Counted from the stretch's first letter, positions 1 through 13,048 are shown. The stretch: DNA of 64,000 nucleotides from Hymenoscyphus infarciens (GCA_001414345.1 LLCB01000133.1:62001-126000); one strand, 5' to 3'. Translations and numbers: made by a program. Notes: generated by a model from the sequence alone, not told the origin.

Positions 1-2560
1 TCTTACTTAGCTAACCTTACTATTAGAGATTATAGATATTATAGATAGTAATAACTTCGTTACTATTACTTATTTTTAGTATAATATAGAGAGAGTATAA
101 ATAATCGCCTCTACTAGTAACTCTTACTAAAGTAGGATTAATTTTTCTATTTATAAGAAAGTATATAAGTAGCTTACTCTATCTACTTATAAAAGCTTTA
201 AATCTTCTTTAAAAGAGGTTATAAGTAAGTTTTTTATCGTAGCTATTTAGCTATAGCTCTTAAATCGTTATAATATTATACTCTTATACTATCTTATTTT
301 ATAGTAGTAGGTTTATTATATTATATGATTTTTTAATATTATATTATAAGATAAAGAGAGTAGAGTACTAATATATACTTATTAATTAGTTCAAGAGAAG
401 GTTTAACGCTTTATAGCCTTAGTACTTAAGACGTCTATAGATAAGGTATTTAATAATATCTTCAAACTTAATAGAATACTAGAGAAGATATTAGTAAGAT
501 TATTCTCTAACTCTAGAGCTAATCCTATACTAGTATAGTCGGCGGCCCTTTTTATAGTATAGCTCTTAGCAATTTCGTCGTACTTTTATACTAGGCTATT
601 ATATCTCCTATTACTAGTAAGCCTAGCCTATTTAACTTTAGATATAGAGGTAAAGTATATCTTCTTTATAGCTCTCTTACTACTTTTCGTTACTATAGTA
701 TACCTATTACTAACGTTTCCGTCGTCTCTAGGCTTTATAAGAGAGCTGTCGAATTTTTCCATATTAGAGCTTAAGCTGCTAGGTTAGTGTATTTAAGATC
801 TTAAAAGACTAGCTATTTTAACTAAAGATATTACTTAAGTTAGTTAGTACTATAAATAGTTATTAAGTAGTAGGTAGGTTAGTAGAAGTAGTAAAGATAG
901 AGGGTTTAGATAAGATAGGCTTTTATAAAGTAACTCTTACTTTTACCCTCTTCTTCTTTAATCTCTTTATAATTCCTTTTACTACTACTAGAGAGGCCTT
1001 ATCTATCTCTACTACTCCTTCTTCTATTTAGATATTCTTATAGACGTCTTAGATAATAGGTTTAGCTTAGGAAGAGAGAGTAAGAAGTTCTATAAATAGG
1101 TTATTATTCTCTTTCTCTAGTACTTCTTTATCTAGTATAGTAGCTCTACTTCTTTACTAAGAGACTAATAGTATAAGGACTAGCCTTACTAGAAATAGCG
1201 GCTATAGCTATAAACGCTTTCTCTTATTCTTAACTCTCTCTATAGCCTAGTTATAGAATTTATAGTCTTTTAAGAATACCGTATATAAGAGTTTATAGTT
1301 AATATACTTATAGGTGGTTTTATCCTCTATATAGTCCTTAGTATTATAGTCTATAGTATAGAAGCTACACTTTTACTTAGCTTTATATATATATACTATA
1401 TAGTCGTATCTATAATAGTAGAAGTATTAGACAACTTAGGCCTTTTAGCTATACTATTAAGTAGATTTAGAAGCTTCTTCCTATACTACTTTATATACCT
1501 TAATATAGGTATTAGTAATCTCTATATTATAGAATTCTACTATAATAGTATTAGTATTCTTTCCTAGCTTCTATTTAAAGAGCTACCTAATATCTAAGAT
1601 CTCTCCTAAGCTCTAGATAAGAGTTAGGTTAGTAGTATATAGCTTCTTAGCTATAGCCTTCTAGTCTCTTATATCTACTAATTTAATTAGTATTAAAGAT
1701 ACGACTACTCTCTACGTTAGTACTAAGACCGCGGCCTTCTCCTCTAAAAAGCCTACTTATTCTTCTTTATAGTATACTATCTTCTCTACTATTATAAGGT
1801 TACTAGTATAGAGAAAGACGTCTCTACTATTTATTAGCCTAGTAGCCTCTATCTACTTTAGTATAGCTAGTATCTTTGTAATAGTATATATACTATTATT
1901 ATAATTATAGCTAGAACACGCGTCGAGTACTATAGTAATAGCTTTATTTACCTACTATAAAAGCTTTTTAAATAGCTTTAAGAGAGCTCGTAGACACTTC
2001 TTAGTAATACTATAGTTGATAAGTATACGTATCTCTTTTATAGTAAGGCTATTAAGAGTAGAGGCTCTTATAGTAGAAGAGGACACGTATATAGTAGAAC
2101 TAATACTATTACTAGTACTCTTAGTAATAGAAGTATAGGTTAGTATATTAGTAGATATACTCTAGCCTTACTATTACTTTTAAGCTCCTTTACCTTTGCC
2201 TAGAAGCTTCTAGATTAACACGTTTTAGTATATACTATAAGCTTTAAAGTCTATCTAGAGTTACTAAATAGCCTACTATAGCTAGCTCTAATTACCCTAT
2301 ACTTCTAGTATAGAGAGATATTTAATAACTAAATTAAGAAAGAGGATTATAATAATATTAGACACTACTCTCTTCTTTCCTTTAGTACTATAGTTACTAT
2401 ATACCTTAAGTTATCGTGCTTTAGCTAAGAGGTAATTACTATAAACGCGTCTATCTACGTCTTTCCTTCTAATAATAGACTACGTAGCTAAAGCTCTTAA
2501 TACTATTAGAGAAAGAGACTCTTAGGACTCAATTATAATTATCTACTTATTAATACAGTA
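1..2560. repeat. RIP-degraded AT-rich repeat block
   Basis: The whole stretch is rich in TpA and nearly lacks CpA and TpG on either strand, while CTA/TAG trinucleotides abound; composition changes sharply near 2560 to ordinary sequence. No reading frame of useful length survives. In Pezizomycotina this signature is left by repeat-induced point mutation of duplicated DNA, so the block is most likely one or more dead transposons. I cannot recognise the original element family. It continues off the left edge of the window. Confidence 0.85.
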
Positions 2561-3943
2561 TGTAGTTATGGTTTTATTTCTAAAAAATCGATTTGGTCAC
2601 GCGGAGATGTTTTTTAAGAGTAAAATACTTCTAGCAGAGTGAATAGGAGGATAAGGGGGCGAGTCACGTGGTGGCGCTCTTGGCACACCAGGGACCCCTG
2701 CTAGCGTTGGGACATAATAGCGCAATCCGAATTTAGCCACATTAACGTGATACATCCCTTCCATTAGCCTGTCCGTAAGAAAGCTTACTTTATTTTGCCA
2801 TTTTACATGCTCTTAGCTATGTAACGTATTTTCCAGTTGTGTTTGAAGTCGTTCGCGCTACATCAAATTTGACTTGCTAGGTTGAAAGAGCACGGCCGTA
2901 AAGTATACTCAAGATTTGATTTTCATGTACTACAAGCATTGCTTCTTATCAGCTGGCTTTCACAACTATCGCTACTTTCTCGCACTTGTTTATTGCAAGA
3001 ACAATTTTACCAGTGCAATAGAGCTTCAAAGAGTCGCAATAGCGGCCTTTTTCAAGAGTTATTCCCTTGCCTGCATCCATATCAAGAGCATAATTACATC
3101 AGATCATCTTGTCCAAGGTAAGCTGCAGCTTTTTTCCAATGCCACATTCTCTTAGGAATTTATCCCAAGATTTCATCATCTGTTTTGAACAATTCTACTT
3201 GAGTCTTTACTGACTCCACCTCTACCCAGATCTTGGCGGAAGATCTTGGCGGAACTAATGGAGAAGAGGTTTACGACAACGACATGAAAGATCAACACAA
3301 CTCCCTTATGTGTAAACCAGGCTATGTTTTCTCAATCTCCAAAATTGTAACACATGCATGGTATCAGGGGGCGCTTACTCAAATGTACAGATTACTTTTT
3401 TTTAGTTAGTGTTTTGATATTCGCTAAGCGACCCTATCAGTTTATAGCCAGCACTGAAATACTCATATTCAATTGAGAGTACGTAGGAACAGAATTGAAC
3501 ACAACATTCTTGCAATAACAATCAAGTTTAATTGGTATTTTGCATGTTCTTAGCCTCCACTTCTTACTCTTACACATGATGAATATATGTCTAAGAAAGA
3601 GGACAATAGCAAACCGACATTCACCCTTTACCTATAATTACTTTGTAGCTTACCTTATCTTTATCGTACTCACTGGCATTTAGTCAAGCTAGCATGACTA
3701 GCGGCTTGGCAAACGCACAGAACTTTGAAACTATACTCCCTCTCACACAAGAACCTCATCCAACACACCTATCTAACAACACACCCATCAAAAACACACC
3801 GGTCCAACAACGCACCCGTACAACAACATACCTATCTGACACCATCTCCACTCAACAAGACACCTCTCCATCGTCTTGAACCCCTCTCCCGCAAGACCCC
3901 TCAACCATACCCCTTCTCTGCAAACCATCAAGCGAATACCAAC
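2561..3943. other. Intergenic region upstream of the 2EXR gene
   Basis: Normal base composition returns here. Several short open frames exist (for example 2882-3155) but they overlap each other in different frames and show no recognisable protein features. The last ~250 bases are rich in ACAC/CCAA and read as a plausible 5' leader of the gene starting at 3944. I see no RNA gene. Confidence 0.5.
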
Positions 3944-5320
3944 ATGGCTAAGCCCAACCCTGCAAAGAGATCTGCGCCAACTGCATCACTGAACTGGAAA
4001 TTGAGACCAACGAAGAAACAAAAGCTCGTCAAAAATCCGCAGTGCACGCAAATCAATCCAAAGAAAAGAGGCCTTGAAACAGCAGAAAAGCGCGAGGAAA
4101 CCGACAAGCGACGAAAACACGAAGATGATGAAGACGCAACAAGCCACAAGACAAGCCACAAGATGCCCCCCAAAATGTTCCATCAGCATGGAGAATTCCA
4201 CGGTACGTTGTCTGCAAAAAGTGCAGGTCCTTCTAGTATTACCAGAAGTGGCGTGAATGCTGCAAAGAAGCCTCCAGAGTTCAACATCCACAAACATCAA
4301 CGTCTTATGATTCAAAATGACCGACACAAAAAGACGCATGATAGCATGGATGGATCTGCTAGGCAGCCAGCACTGATGGACAAGGATCCGATGGGCGCTG
4401 CAGAGGAGAAATTAACAGTACGTATTTTCATATCGCCCATCTGCTCTCCATCAACCCCGCTAACCTCTGTCTCCCCCATAGGTGTTTATATTCTTCCGAC
4501 AACTGCCCCCTGAACTCCGTAACATGGTTTGGAAATTCGCAGCTCAAACACCACGTCTAGTTCGCTGGGGTAGAGAAATTCCAGCTATATTCCACGTGAA
4601 CTGGGAATCTCGCGGTCTCGCACTCTGGGAGAACAAAATCATTAAGCTCTACCACAACAAACGATTGAACAACGGTATCTATATCAACCCTGAGAGAGAT
4701 ATCCTGTACCGTCTTACTCCTCTTCCTACCCACCAAGCCTATAGAGCCGATAAACCCCGCTTCCTTCCCCTCTTCAAAAGTGGCGTCAAGCGTCTGGCAC
4801 TTCCCCTGGACGACTGTTACAGAGCCGCGAGAATGAGTACCACAACTCGTGCTTGGAATTCCGGCCCTAATGGGGTGTTAATACAACAAACCAATCCGGA
4901 TAACCTCTGGAAGAAGGTCGCGGGGTTGTTCCCCGACTTGAGAGAGCTACTCGTATTTACCTTTCCGAACCCCAAAATTGGGGATGAAATTAAAGACTTC
5001 TGGGAGATCGATTTTGATACGATTAGATCTACTGGAAATTTGGGGGGCATCACTCGGCAACAGTATAATATGATGCGCGTCATCAGTGATTCAGTAAGCA
5101 GACCTTTCCCTTTGTCCCCCTCTGGAAGTTCCAATTCTTGGTGGCCAGAAGCAAGTTTAATCCTTATCAACCCCTCTCCGCTGACTAAAGACGTATGCTA
5201 ATTCGGCCGTGGCAGCGGGCGAAGCGAGAAGCGGGGGGCAAGGAGCCGGTGGAATTGACTTTTGTGAAGAAGTCGAAGCTCTCTCCTGGTGTGCACTGCA
5301 CTAAAATTCTGGAGTCTTAG
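3944..5320 (+). CDS. 2EXR-domain protein (three-exon model)
   Basis: Predicted 396-aa protein of the fungal 2EXR family, a large ascomycete family of unknown function. Model: exons 3944-4417, 4482-5093 and 5216-5320. Intron 1 has a GTACGT donor, GCTAAC branch site and ATAG acceptor; intron 2 has a GTAAGC donor, GCTAAT branch site and GCAG acceptor; both are phase 0. The first ~158 residues are basic and low in complexity (Lys/Arg/Pro rich, NLS-like). The 2EXR hallmark FRQLPPELRNMVWKFA begins right after intron 1 and is followed by the usual IFHVNWESRGLAL segment. The start at 3944 lies in a good context (accaacATGG); the frame is open upstream to 3725 but only as low-complexity sequence. Without intron 2 the frame ends at 5201 and the conserved-looking basic tail (RAKREAGGKEPVELTFV) falls out of frame, so a frameshift is the alternative explanation. 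The gene lies 1.4 kb from a RIP block. Confidence 0.7.
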
Positions 5321-5715
5321 GGCGATTAGAACTGGTTGGAGCGTTGAATTAGGAAAAATTGTGCGAAGAGAATATGTGACAGACGATTCGAGTCACGGCG
5401 TTTTTCATTGTCTGAGTAAGGATTGACAGACTGATTTTGGAAGGCAAAAATTTCCCTCTATATTGTTAATTTATTTGTAACAATAACCTTGAGGACACGT
5501 GGATATGTGATCTGCATGAAAGACAACACTTGAGTGATAAGTACATTGGCATTTTATCTGGCAATAGTTACATGGATGGGCTGAATCTGGGATAAGCAAA
5601 TATTTCTATGGGTGCAACAATGAACTTACGATCCTCGATGCAAGTACAACTCTAAGATATTGTACAGAGATACATGCCAACCTGCAAATCCCAATACGCC
5701 ACCTGCCAGAATTTA
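5321..5715. other. Convergent intergenic spacer
   Basis: Short spacer between the 3' ends of the 2EXR gene (plus) and RAD5 (minus). It is AT-leaning with no reading frame or structure I can support; it presumably holds both 3' UTRs. Confidence 0.5.
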
Positions 5716-8700
5716 TTAGCTTAGCAGCTCCTTGATATCCTCGATTCTCTGTAGCTTCTTCTCCTCATCACTCATCATTCCCAAAGAACTTGCACTACTC
5801 CAAACATTAGCGGCCGACTTGGATTGTAAGGGAAGACGGGACTCACATAAACTTCTTCCTCTCCTGAATCTTCAACATCTTTTCCTCAATACTCTCCTTG
5901 ACAATGAATCGGAAGACCTTAACCTCATCCATTTGACCCATCCGATGCACGCGATCAATAGCTTGTGCCTCGACCGCAAAACTCCACCATGGATCCATCA
6001 TGTAGACACGTTTCGCCATCGTGAGATTGAGGCCGACACCACCAGCTCTCAGACTGAGGAGAAGTACAATGCCTTTGGGGCTTGCGGCGAATTGTTTGAG
6101 GACTTCCGTTCGTGCTTTTTGGGCCATGGAACCATCGAGACGGAGAAAGGGGATCGCGGCACGCGTCAGTGCGGGCTCGATCAAGGAGAGGAAAGATGTG
6201 AATTGACTGAACACGACCGACTTCACACCAGGATCCTCTTTTCTTACCGCTTTGAGATTACTTAGTAATTCTCCAACTTTTGCAGAGGAATTAGAGCCCA
6301 ATCTCTGAAGGCTGATTTTCGAGTCAGGATGGCCTTCGTCTCTTACAACCTCGAAGATGTCTCGGGTATTGAGGGCTTCTCGACAGCTAAAGCATCGTGG
6401 AATCTCTTGCTTGTCTGTTTGATGGTTGATGTAATCGAGTAGACATTTCTTGCAAGCAGAGTGCCAGCATCCTGTAACTGTCTGCTCCACCATTTCCTCC
6501 TCTGAACAAATTGGACATTCATTTTCTGCCTCGTCGCGAATTTGTTCCAAGACATGGGCACCAAAGGCATTCGAGTCCTCAGAATCATCGGTCTCAGCTG
6601 TAAATCTTGCAATGAGGGATTGTAAATCCATGTCATCGGTTAACCCGGAAGCAGCATCTGCTAGCTCCGCGGCGTCTTCTTCGTCTGCAACAATGTTTTG
6701 GTTCCTCGTTAGGATGGGGTGACAACAAGATTGTCGAAGTCGAAGAATCTGAGCGAATATGCTTGTATAGGCTTTCATGACAGTCCCTGCCTCGACATTG
6801 GCTGCGAACGTTCGTTTCGCGCGAGTAAAAATGTGATCATAAACCTCACGTTCAGGTTTTGATAATTCGATATCGACGATTTTCATAGTCTTCGGGGGAA
6901 GTGGAACAAGTGCTTCTCCGGTTGGCGTTTTCATGTCTTTTGTTCTCCGCAAGACCAAGGGCTCGAGCACCGTCTGAACGACATCAAGAGCACGCATGAA
7001 GTCTTTGGACTCAAAAGGTACAGTGATAAATGTCTTCCAGAATGAGAAATTGCTCCACGGCTCAACTCTTAAGAATCGTACCAGACTGAAAAGATCTTCC
7101 AATCTGTTTACGATTGGAGTACCAGTCAGCACCCAACGGTGATCGGCATCGATTTCATAACAAGCTTTGGCGGTCTTACTTTGTCTATTCTTGATGTGAT
7201 GAGCTATTGTTCCATTAGCATCAGGCTCTAAATGTTCGAAAGAAGGGAGTTAGTATTACCTTCGTCGAGAATGACACGGAAATATTTCAACGAGAAAAGA
7301 CCACCATGTGCTGCTCTATCCCCTCCCTTAGCGGCAACTTGGTTGAACTCGGAGAGAATGACACCGTAACTGGTTATTATGACATTGGGAGCTGACGCAG
7401 CATTGGCTTCACAGCATAGAGCTTGCAAATTCGCAGATTTTTCTGCACCATAATACACCATACTCCTCAAGGTACCATCTTTGGAGGCGTTTTCCGCTTC
7501 GCTATTCCACTGAGCCAATAATGACATGGGTGCGACAACCAAGGTTGTACAAGGTGCCCACTCAACATTTGGAGAACTGACTGGAAGCCTTGGGAGACGA
7601 TTGACTGATGCAGGTATAGAACTACTTCCACCCAGACTTTGCCAAACATCCGATTTATGAGAATGAATCAGACTCATCATCTCAATCGTTTTGCCGAGAC
7701 CCATTTCGTCTGCCAGTATTCCTCCAAGGCAATGCTGTTCCTGCACCGGGAAGACAAGTGATAGCTCGCCACTGTATGGATTTACGTAGAAAGCATCCTG
7801 GCCATTGACCTTTGGCACTTCCTTGTTATCATAATCCAAAATGGGCCACGAGTATTCTTCCCATAACGGATGCATAGATGTTTCTCGATTTTCGTCCTTT
7901 TCATTTTTCTCCTTCGACATCATCCAATGCAACGCTTGCTTTTGGTAATGTCTAAGATCCATCGAGAAGGTTTCAGCTGGCTCGGCAGCTGGGGCATTGA
8001 AATCAAAAGATTGGGCTTTTTTGTAAAGTGTATCAAGCTGGTCCTGCTCCAACTCCTTCCCATCTTCGGCCTCTTCTGACGGAGGCGAAGAAATGCCGTT
8101 TTCACCCACGCCCCCCTTTTTCTCTTTTGCCTTGGAGTCTTCGTACTGTTCCGCAACCTCCGCGGCTTGAAGCAATCCCTCTCTTTTGTGTTTCGTGGTC
8201 GTTTCAGAGGATCTCGATGGGAGAAGATTGACTTCCTCAAAAAGCTTTACAAGTGCAACTTGTCGTAATCGTAATTGTTTTTCCTCTGAACTCTCCTTCT
8301 CCTCAAGCATGCCAGTCTTTCTATCTTCCGCTGCCTTGAACGCACTATTGTCAAACGCGATTCGTAGTAATGAACATCTCAGCTGCAAAAAGATAGTGTC
8401 GTTACTTCTGACTCTCTCCGGTGCATATACACATGTGCCCTCGAATTTGCAAACTTTCTGGTCCATCAATGTCGATACCCAATCTGCGGTTTCCCTGGGA
8501 AGTCTGCCAACCTCGCTGCCTTTTGAGTCCGTAAAACGGACTATCACATCTACTCTTCTGGCTGCAGCACTGCCTGGTTTTGGTTGTGCCGCTACCGCTG
8601 GAGGTCTTCCTCTTCCCTTAGCTACGGGCTTTGGTTGTATCTTCTGTCGCTCGATTCGCACAATCTCTCCATGTTTAATTAAATTCGTACCACTTCTCGT

Positions 8701-9237
8701 TGCCCAAGCTCCAACTCCAAATGCGCCCACATATCGAAATTCGGGCATCGATTCTCGTGCTGGAGGTCCGGTTGGTATGGATTTCGTACTTTTAGGGGCA
8801 GTTGCTTTCCCACCGCTGGACCCTGATTTTGCGAAACCATTGATGGTCATAGATTTTGTGCCAAAGCCGGCAGGTTTCTGAGGCTTCACGGCGGTCTTCC
8901 ATGATCCGTCAAAATACATGTTGACAGCTTTTTCCATATCATCCCCCGACGCCTCCCTCAATCGCTTCAAGGCATCGGGTGCAACCTTCTCTCCCACGAA
9001 GTTTTCGAACAACCCCAAGTCAAACCCCGCAGACGGGCTGCTATCAACCATTTGTACATCGTCCGAATCGCTCAGTTCGCGCTTTTCAGAACCATTTAGT
9101 GTCGTAGACGCGTCTACTTCATTCTTTGCAGGTATTGGTAGGCTCGAGTCGATGGAAGCATCGTCGAGAACAACGGTTTTCTCGGAAAAGAATCGTCTCT
9201 TCTTCGCAGGAGGTCCTTCGGATTCCATGAAGCTCAT
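5716..9237 (-). CDS. rad5: DNA repair helicase/E3 ubiquitin ligase Rad5
   Basis: Rad5-type SWI/SNF translocase and RING ubiquitin ligase acting in error-free post-replication repair, where the family polyubiquitylates PCNA and remodels stalled forks in the nucleus. Model: exons 7260-9237, 5847-7203 and 5716-5797, giving 1138 aa, close to the usual ~1150. Visible in order: basic N-terminus with AKKRR; HIRAN domain from ~167 (PEFRYVGAFGVGAWATR); Walker A GGILADEMGLGKT at ~505-517; Walker B DEAH created by splicing of the 56-nt intron 7204-7259; motif WVLTGTP at ~682; RING finger from Cys889 (CPIC..C..H..C..C...CFSC); helicase C-terminal domain with RLDGSM and the Q...DRVHRMGQ motif. The last intron (5798-5846, GTGAGT donor, GCTAAT branch) restores the conserved C-terminus ending IKELLS. 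An ACGCGT box lies ~58 bp upstream of the start. Confidence 0.95.
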
Positions 9238-9595
9238 TTTGCCGTAGTGGAGGAGTTTTCGGATTTGGGTGTTCAGTCGCGGTCTTTGTGGAAGACGCGT
9301 TAAGTGAAAAAAATCCCGTGACGTAGGAATTAATTCCGACCTAATAATACTTCTTGTACTTCCTGGATTGTTTGACTGAGACTCGGAAGATCAATCCAAT
9401 TCCCCTAAACGACTAGAATAATTATATTTACATTTTGTTTTTATCCTAGAAGTTTTGAGACAATTGCAGAGGGGAAAGTGCTAGGGAAACTACGGAATAG
9501 CTTGACTCGGCCTTTGAGCTTCAAACAATCCCTGTTGAAATGTCTCCCTCGTGTCCCCCAACCAGAACCATCGTATTGTTCAGCCAAAATCTTTT
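9238..9595. promoter_or_regulatory. Divergent promoter of rad5 and the NDUFAF6-like gene
   Basis: A 358-bp intergenic region between divergently transcribed starts. It contains ACGCGT (9295-9300), identical to the yeast MluI cell-cycle box, ~58 bp from the rad5 ATG, and GTGACGTA (9318-9325), a CRE/ATF-like core. The motifs are seen directly; any regulatory role is inferred from motif identity and from rad5 being a replication-repair gene. Confidence 0.4.
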
Positions 9596-10844
9596 ATGGC
9601 ATATAATGTAATGTACTCAGCAAGAGCGAGCATACGACTGCAAGCGCACACCAAGTGCAAACCTCTTTTGCGATGCGCATATGCGACAACTGCCTACAGT
9701 GGCCCAGCGCCTTACCCTTCGCGAGTGACTGAGGCGGATGTCAATGGGGCAAGAGCGTATTGCTCTAGACTGGTGAAGTAACAGTTATTCCGTCTCGGAT
9801 TTGATGCGCAGATACTGACAAATGGCTAGGACATTCGACTCTCCATCCTATACCCTCCAATCTTTCATTCCAGGACGACAGTCCACACGAGATGCCTACC
9901 TTGCCATCCGGGCGCTCAATATCGAGCTTGCTCGAATTCCAGACCTAATATCGAATCCCACAGTCGGCTCATTACGAATGCAATTCTGGAGGGACAATAT
10001 AACTCGCACATTCGCCGATACACCACCCAAAGAACCCGTCGCAATACTGCTTCACAATGCGCTCACCCTTCTCAAATCGCAGGACCCGAGTCTCAGCACA
10101 AGCTTCATGAAAGGGTGGTTCATGAAGATAATCAATACAAGAGAGCAGTACATGGATAATCGTCCATACACAACGCTGGATGCTCTAGAAACATATGCCG
10201 AAAACACATACTCGACGTTGTCATATTTGACACTAGCATCTATACCAATAAAATCAATGGCCGTCGATCATGTCGCCAGTCATATTGGAAAAGCAACTGG
10301 TATTGTTGCCATACTTAGAGGGTTGCCATTATTGGCATTCCCTCCTCCTCCAAATCACCACAGTAACAATGAAGCTTTTTCTGCGGCGATGGGGGGAAAG
10401 GGACAGGGCGGAAGTCAAGGATCTGTGGTTCTGCCACTAGATGTCATGGCCGAAGCAGGAGTCAAAGAGGAAGATATTTTCAGACAAGGTGCCGATGCTC
10501 CAGGGCTGAAAGATGCGATTTTCACAATTGCAACAAGAGCGAATGATCACCTCATCACAGCTCGTGAAATGGTGAAAAATCTCAAGCAAGGCAAAGATGC
10601 CGGTCATGAATTCGAGCATGAGGGTGAAGAGGGACACGAGTATTCCAGTCGAAGTACAACCAAGGAGAGACAGATCAAGGATTTGGAAAATGGGTTCGGT
10701 GTGCTTATGCCAGCAATCTCCACGCAACTCTGGTTGAACAATCTGGAGAAACATGATTTTGATGTTTTCAAACCGGAATTACGGAAGGGGGAATGGAGAT
10801 TGGCTTGGAAGGCATATTGGGCATATTCGAAGCGCTCTCTCTGA
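9596..10844 (+). CDS. ndufaf6: Complex I assembly factor, NDUFAF6/phytoene-synthase-like
   Basis: Member of the non-catalytic squalene/phytoene synthase family related to NDUFAF6 (Sicily), a mitochondrial matrix or inner-membrane protein needed for respiratory complex I assembly. Model: exons 9596-9777 and 9830-10844 (52-nt intron, CTGAC branch site, acceptor CTAG), 398 aa. The splice joins ARAYCSRLVK to TFDSPSYTLQSFIP, the usual start of the domain, followed by AYLAIRALNIELARIPD and LRMQFWRDNI. The first ~30 residues are basic and rich in Ala/Ser/Arg (MYSARASIRLQ), like a mitochondrial targeting peptide; a second in-frame ATG at 9611 is an equally good start. The segment around residues 210-240 (Pro-rich, then Gly-rich) is a variable loop. 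The prenyl-diphosphate-binding Asp-rich motifs of true synthases are not evident, in keeping with an assembly factor. Confidence 0.88.
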
Positions 10845-13048
10845 TCTTGTAATGGCGCATTTAAATAGGCAGTGTACATCACATGTATTATATCGCAAGT
10901 TGCACATGTGAGAAGATGAAGTTTGTACTTTCGAGTTTTTTGTTCTTGTTGTTCCATGTTCCGTGCATCGTGGTGACAAAAACTAGAAAATTGAAGGATA
11001 TTTTCTTCTACTCTGGCAAGTCCCTTGGAAGTCTTCCTTGAGACCAGTTCATCGCGCCCCGGTTTCTGGTTTTCCCTTCCTATACCTTTTAATTTCTTGG
11101 GGGTTTTGTCCAGTATCCGTTTTAGGAATTTGCCTTTTTACGCAGCGAGTGCCTTTGAAGGGGAGACCTTGGCGAATTTGCTCTAGGGGTTAAACAAAGC
11201 TGTATGGAGTGGTACCTCTACAAGACCCATGAAAAAACCGTGACGGGTCTCCCGAGCTGGGTTGATGAAACCTCACGGATGCAAAGCACTTGGTTCCTAA
11301 TTCCCCTATCTCCATTCCATATCATTTAGGTGTCTCGGAGGTTTTATCCATATACGGTTATTATTTCTTTTTTCATTCAAATGCCCCTTATCCCCCAGAG
11401 ACCAATGGTCTACTCGAAGATATTAATCTCTCAAATTAAATAGAATAATAAAAATGGGATGAAGCTACGCTGATACTATTAATACAGAAGAACTTATAGA
11501 GTCTTATAATTAGAGCAAGAATATTCTATAAAACTAATTCCTAAACCCGATAGAAGAAGAGAGAGATTCTGAATAGAAGTTACGCCGAGGTTCTGTTATA
11601 GAAGCGCTTGTACAAGCTAATACTCAACGTAATAAGATTCGAATCTCATCGCTTCACGAAGCAAGTAGAAGTATCAAGGTATTTCACATCAAGGTAAGTA
11701 CAAGTAGTATCTTCAGTTCACAGCAGCCTCGAAATTGGGATTCTTCCAAGCTTACTCTCGATGTTAGATGAACGCTAAGTAATAAGTAACATTAGGTTCT
11801 GAGGCAATATGTCGCTCTCTCAAGTGTGGTTGGTATCAAGCCCCCGTCTGTGTTCGTATGGTGTTTCTAGAATTCAAGGCTGGCATGAGTGAAGAGCTAT
11901 GCAACTTTTTAGGAGACACGATTCTATCACACTAGGATGTATTTAATGTCTTCAAAACGCTAATAGATCCCGGCTAGGTCGAGGTGTCAAAACTGTTGCC
12001 CGCTTCAGCAAAAGAGAAGAGCTTTTCTTTGACATCATTGAAATTTTATTTCTTCGAACTAGTATGCTTTATTCACCCATTATATGATTGACCACTGGTA
12101 AAATAATCCCTCTAAACTTGCTATGGGTAACCTCGATAGTTTGTTGGAATAACTTGAGTCTTCTAAGCTGTCAAGATTATTTAATTCAAATAAATATTAC
12201 TAGGACAAGTACCTAACAGTTTCTATTTTCGAAACATACAAGACTTCCTCTACTTAGTTTACTTATTCAAAATTCTCTTTAACAAGCTGCTTCAATAGCT
12301 TGATTTACTAGACTCACTACTTACTACTACAAAGTAGTCAAGGTGGTTGGTCAATGTCGCAATTGGCGAAGAAAGCATACCATAAGCCTGATGTTGCCGC
12401 AACCATATTTATATGTTAACCAATTCAAAGCGAGTGCGTTATAGAGCGCTCCACTTACTAATGTGTTCCTGGCTTATATATCTCTTGCAATTTGAGAGCA
12501 TTTTCTTTTCTCTGAGGGGAGGCTGTAGTGGCATTTTTCGTCATGCTTATTCAGGCTTTTGCGGCGGCAGCCCTTTCTTAGGAAGTGGTTATTTGCCACT
12601 CATGTAAATAGAAGGATCGAACTTCGAACTGTCATGTCTCATCTCGGAAAACATATTATGGTTCCAATTAAGGTAAGTGATTTGGACTCTATTCTCCAAC
12701 ACCCCCTCATCTAACAAAATCATCTCAAGATAATCAAATCGAGGAGGGTTAGAAGGAATATGAAGTAGACCTCCTTCTCGGCCAGTAGCTAAAGTTCTCG
12801 GGGAGGAGCATTGACGAACCTCTTATGCGCCTATGTATGTGCATGTTAAATATTGTTCCACGGGTCTGCTGACATTTGTTTTCAGTTTTTAATAGCGTCA
12901 TCCGACAAGGAAGAATTCTTTGGTCTATTATTCTTAATTTATTTAGAAACTTCTATGTGACTATATCTAAACTTCTATCAACCATAATTGGCCGTATTGA
13001 GGTAGCCCAAGAGTTTCAAAAACCACAAGTACAACCACCAAGTCCACT
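10845..13048. other. Intergenic region, no gene seen
   Basis: About 2.2 kb without a supportable gene. Composition is moderately AT-rich, more so between about 11400 and 12350, but CpA and TpG remain common, so it is at most weakly RIP-affected. Short frames (for example 12413-12607) show no family resemblance. Confidence 0.4.

Noticed and set aside
3725..3943. Upstream in-frame start of the 2EXR gene.
   Set aside because: The extension is low-complexity Thr/Pro/His sequence, and the ATG at 3944 has a better context.
11600..11660. GATTCGAATCTC resembles the T-loop of a tRNA.
   Set aside because: No acceptor stem, D-arm or anticodon arm can be laid out around it.
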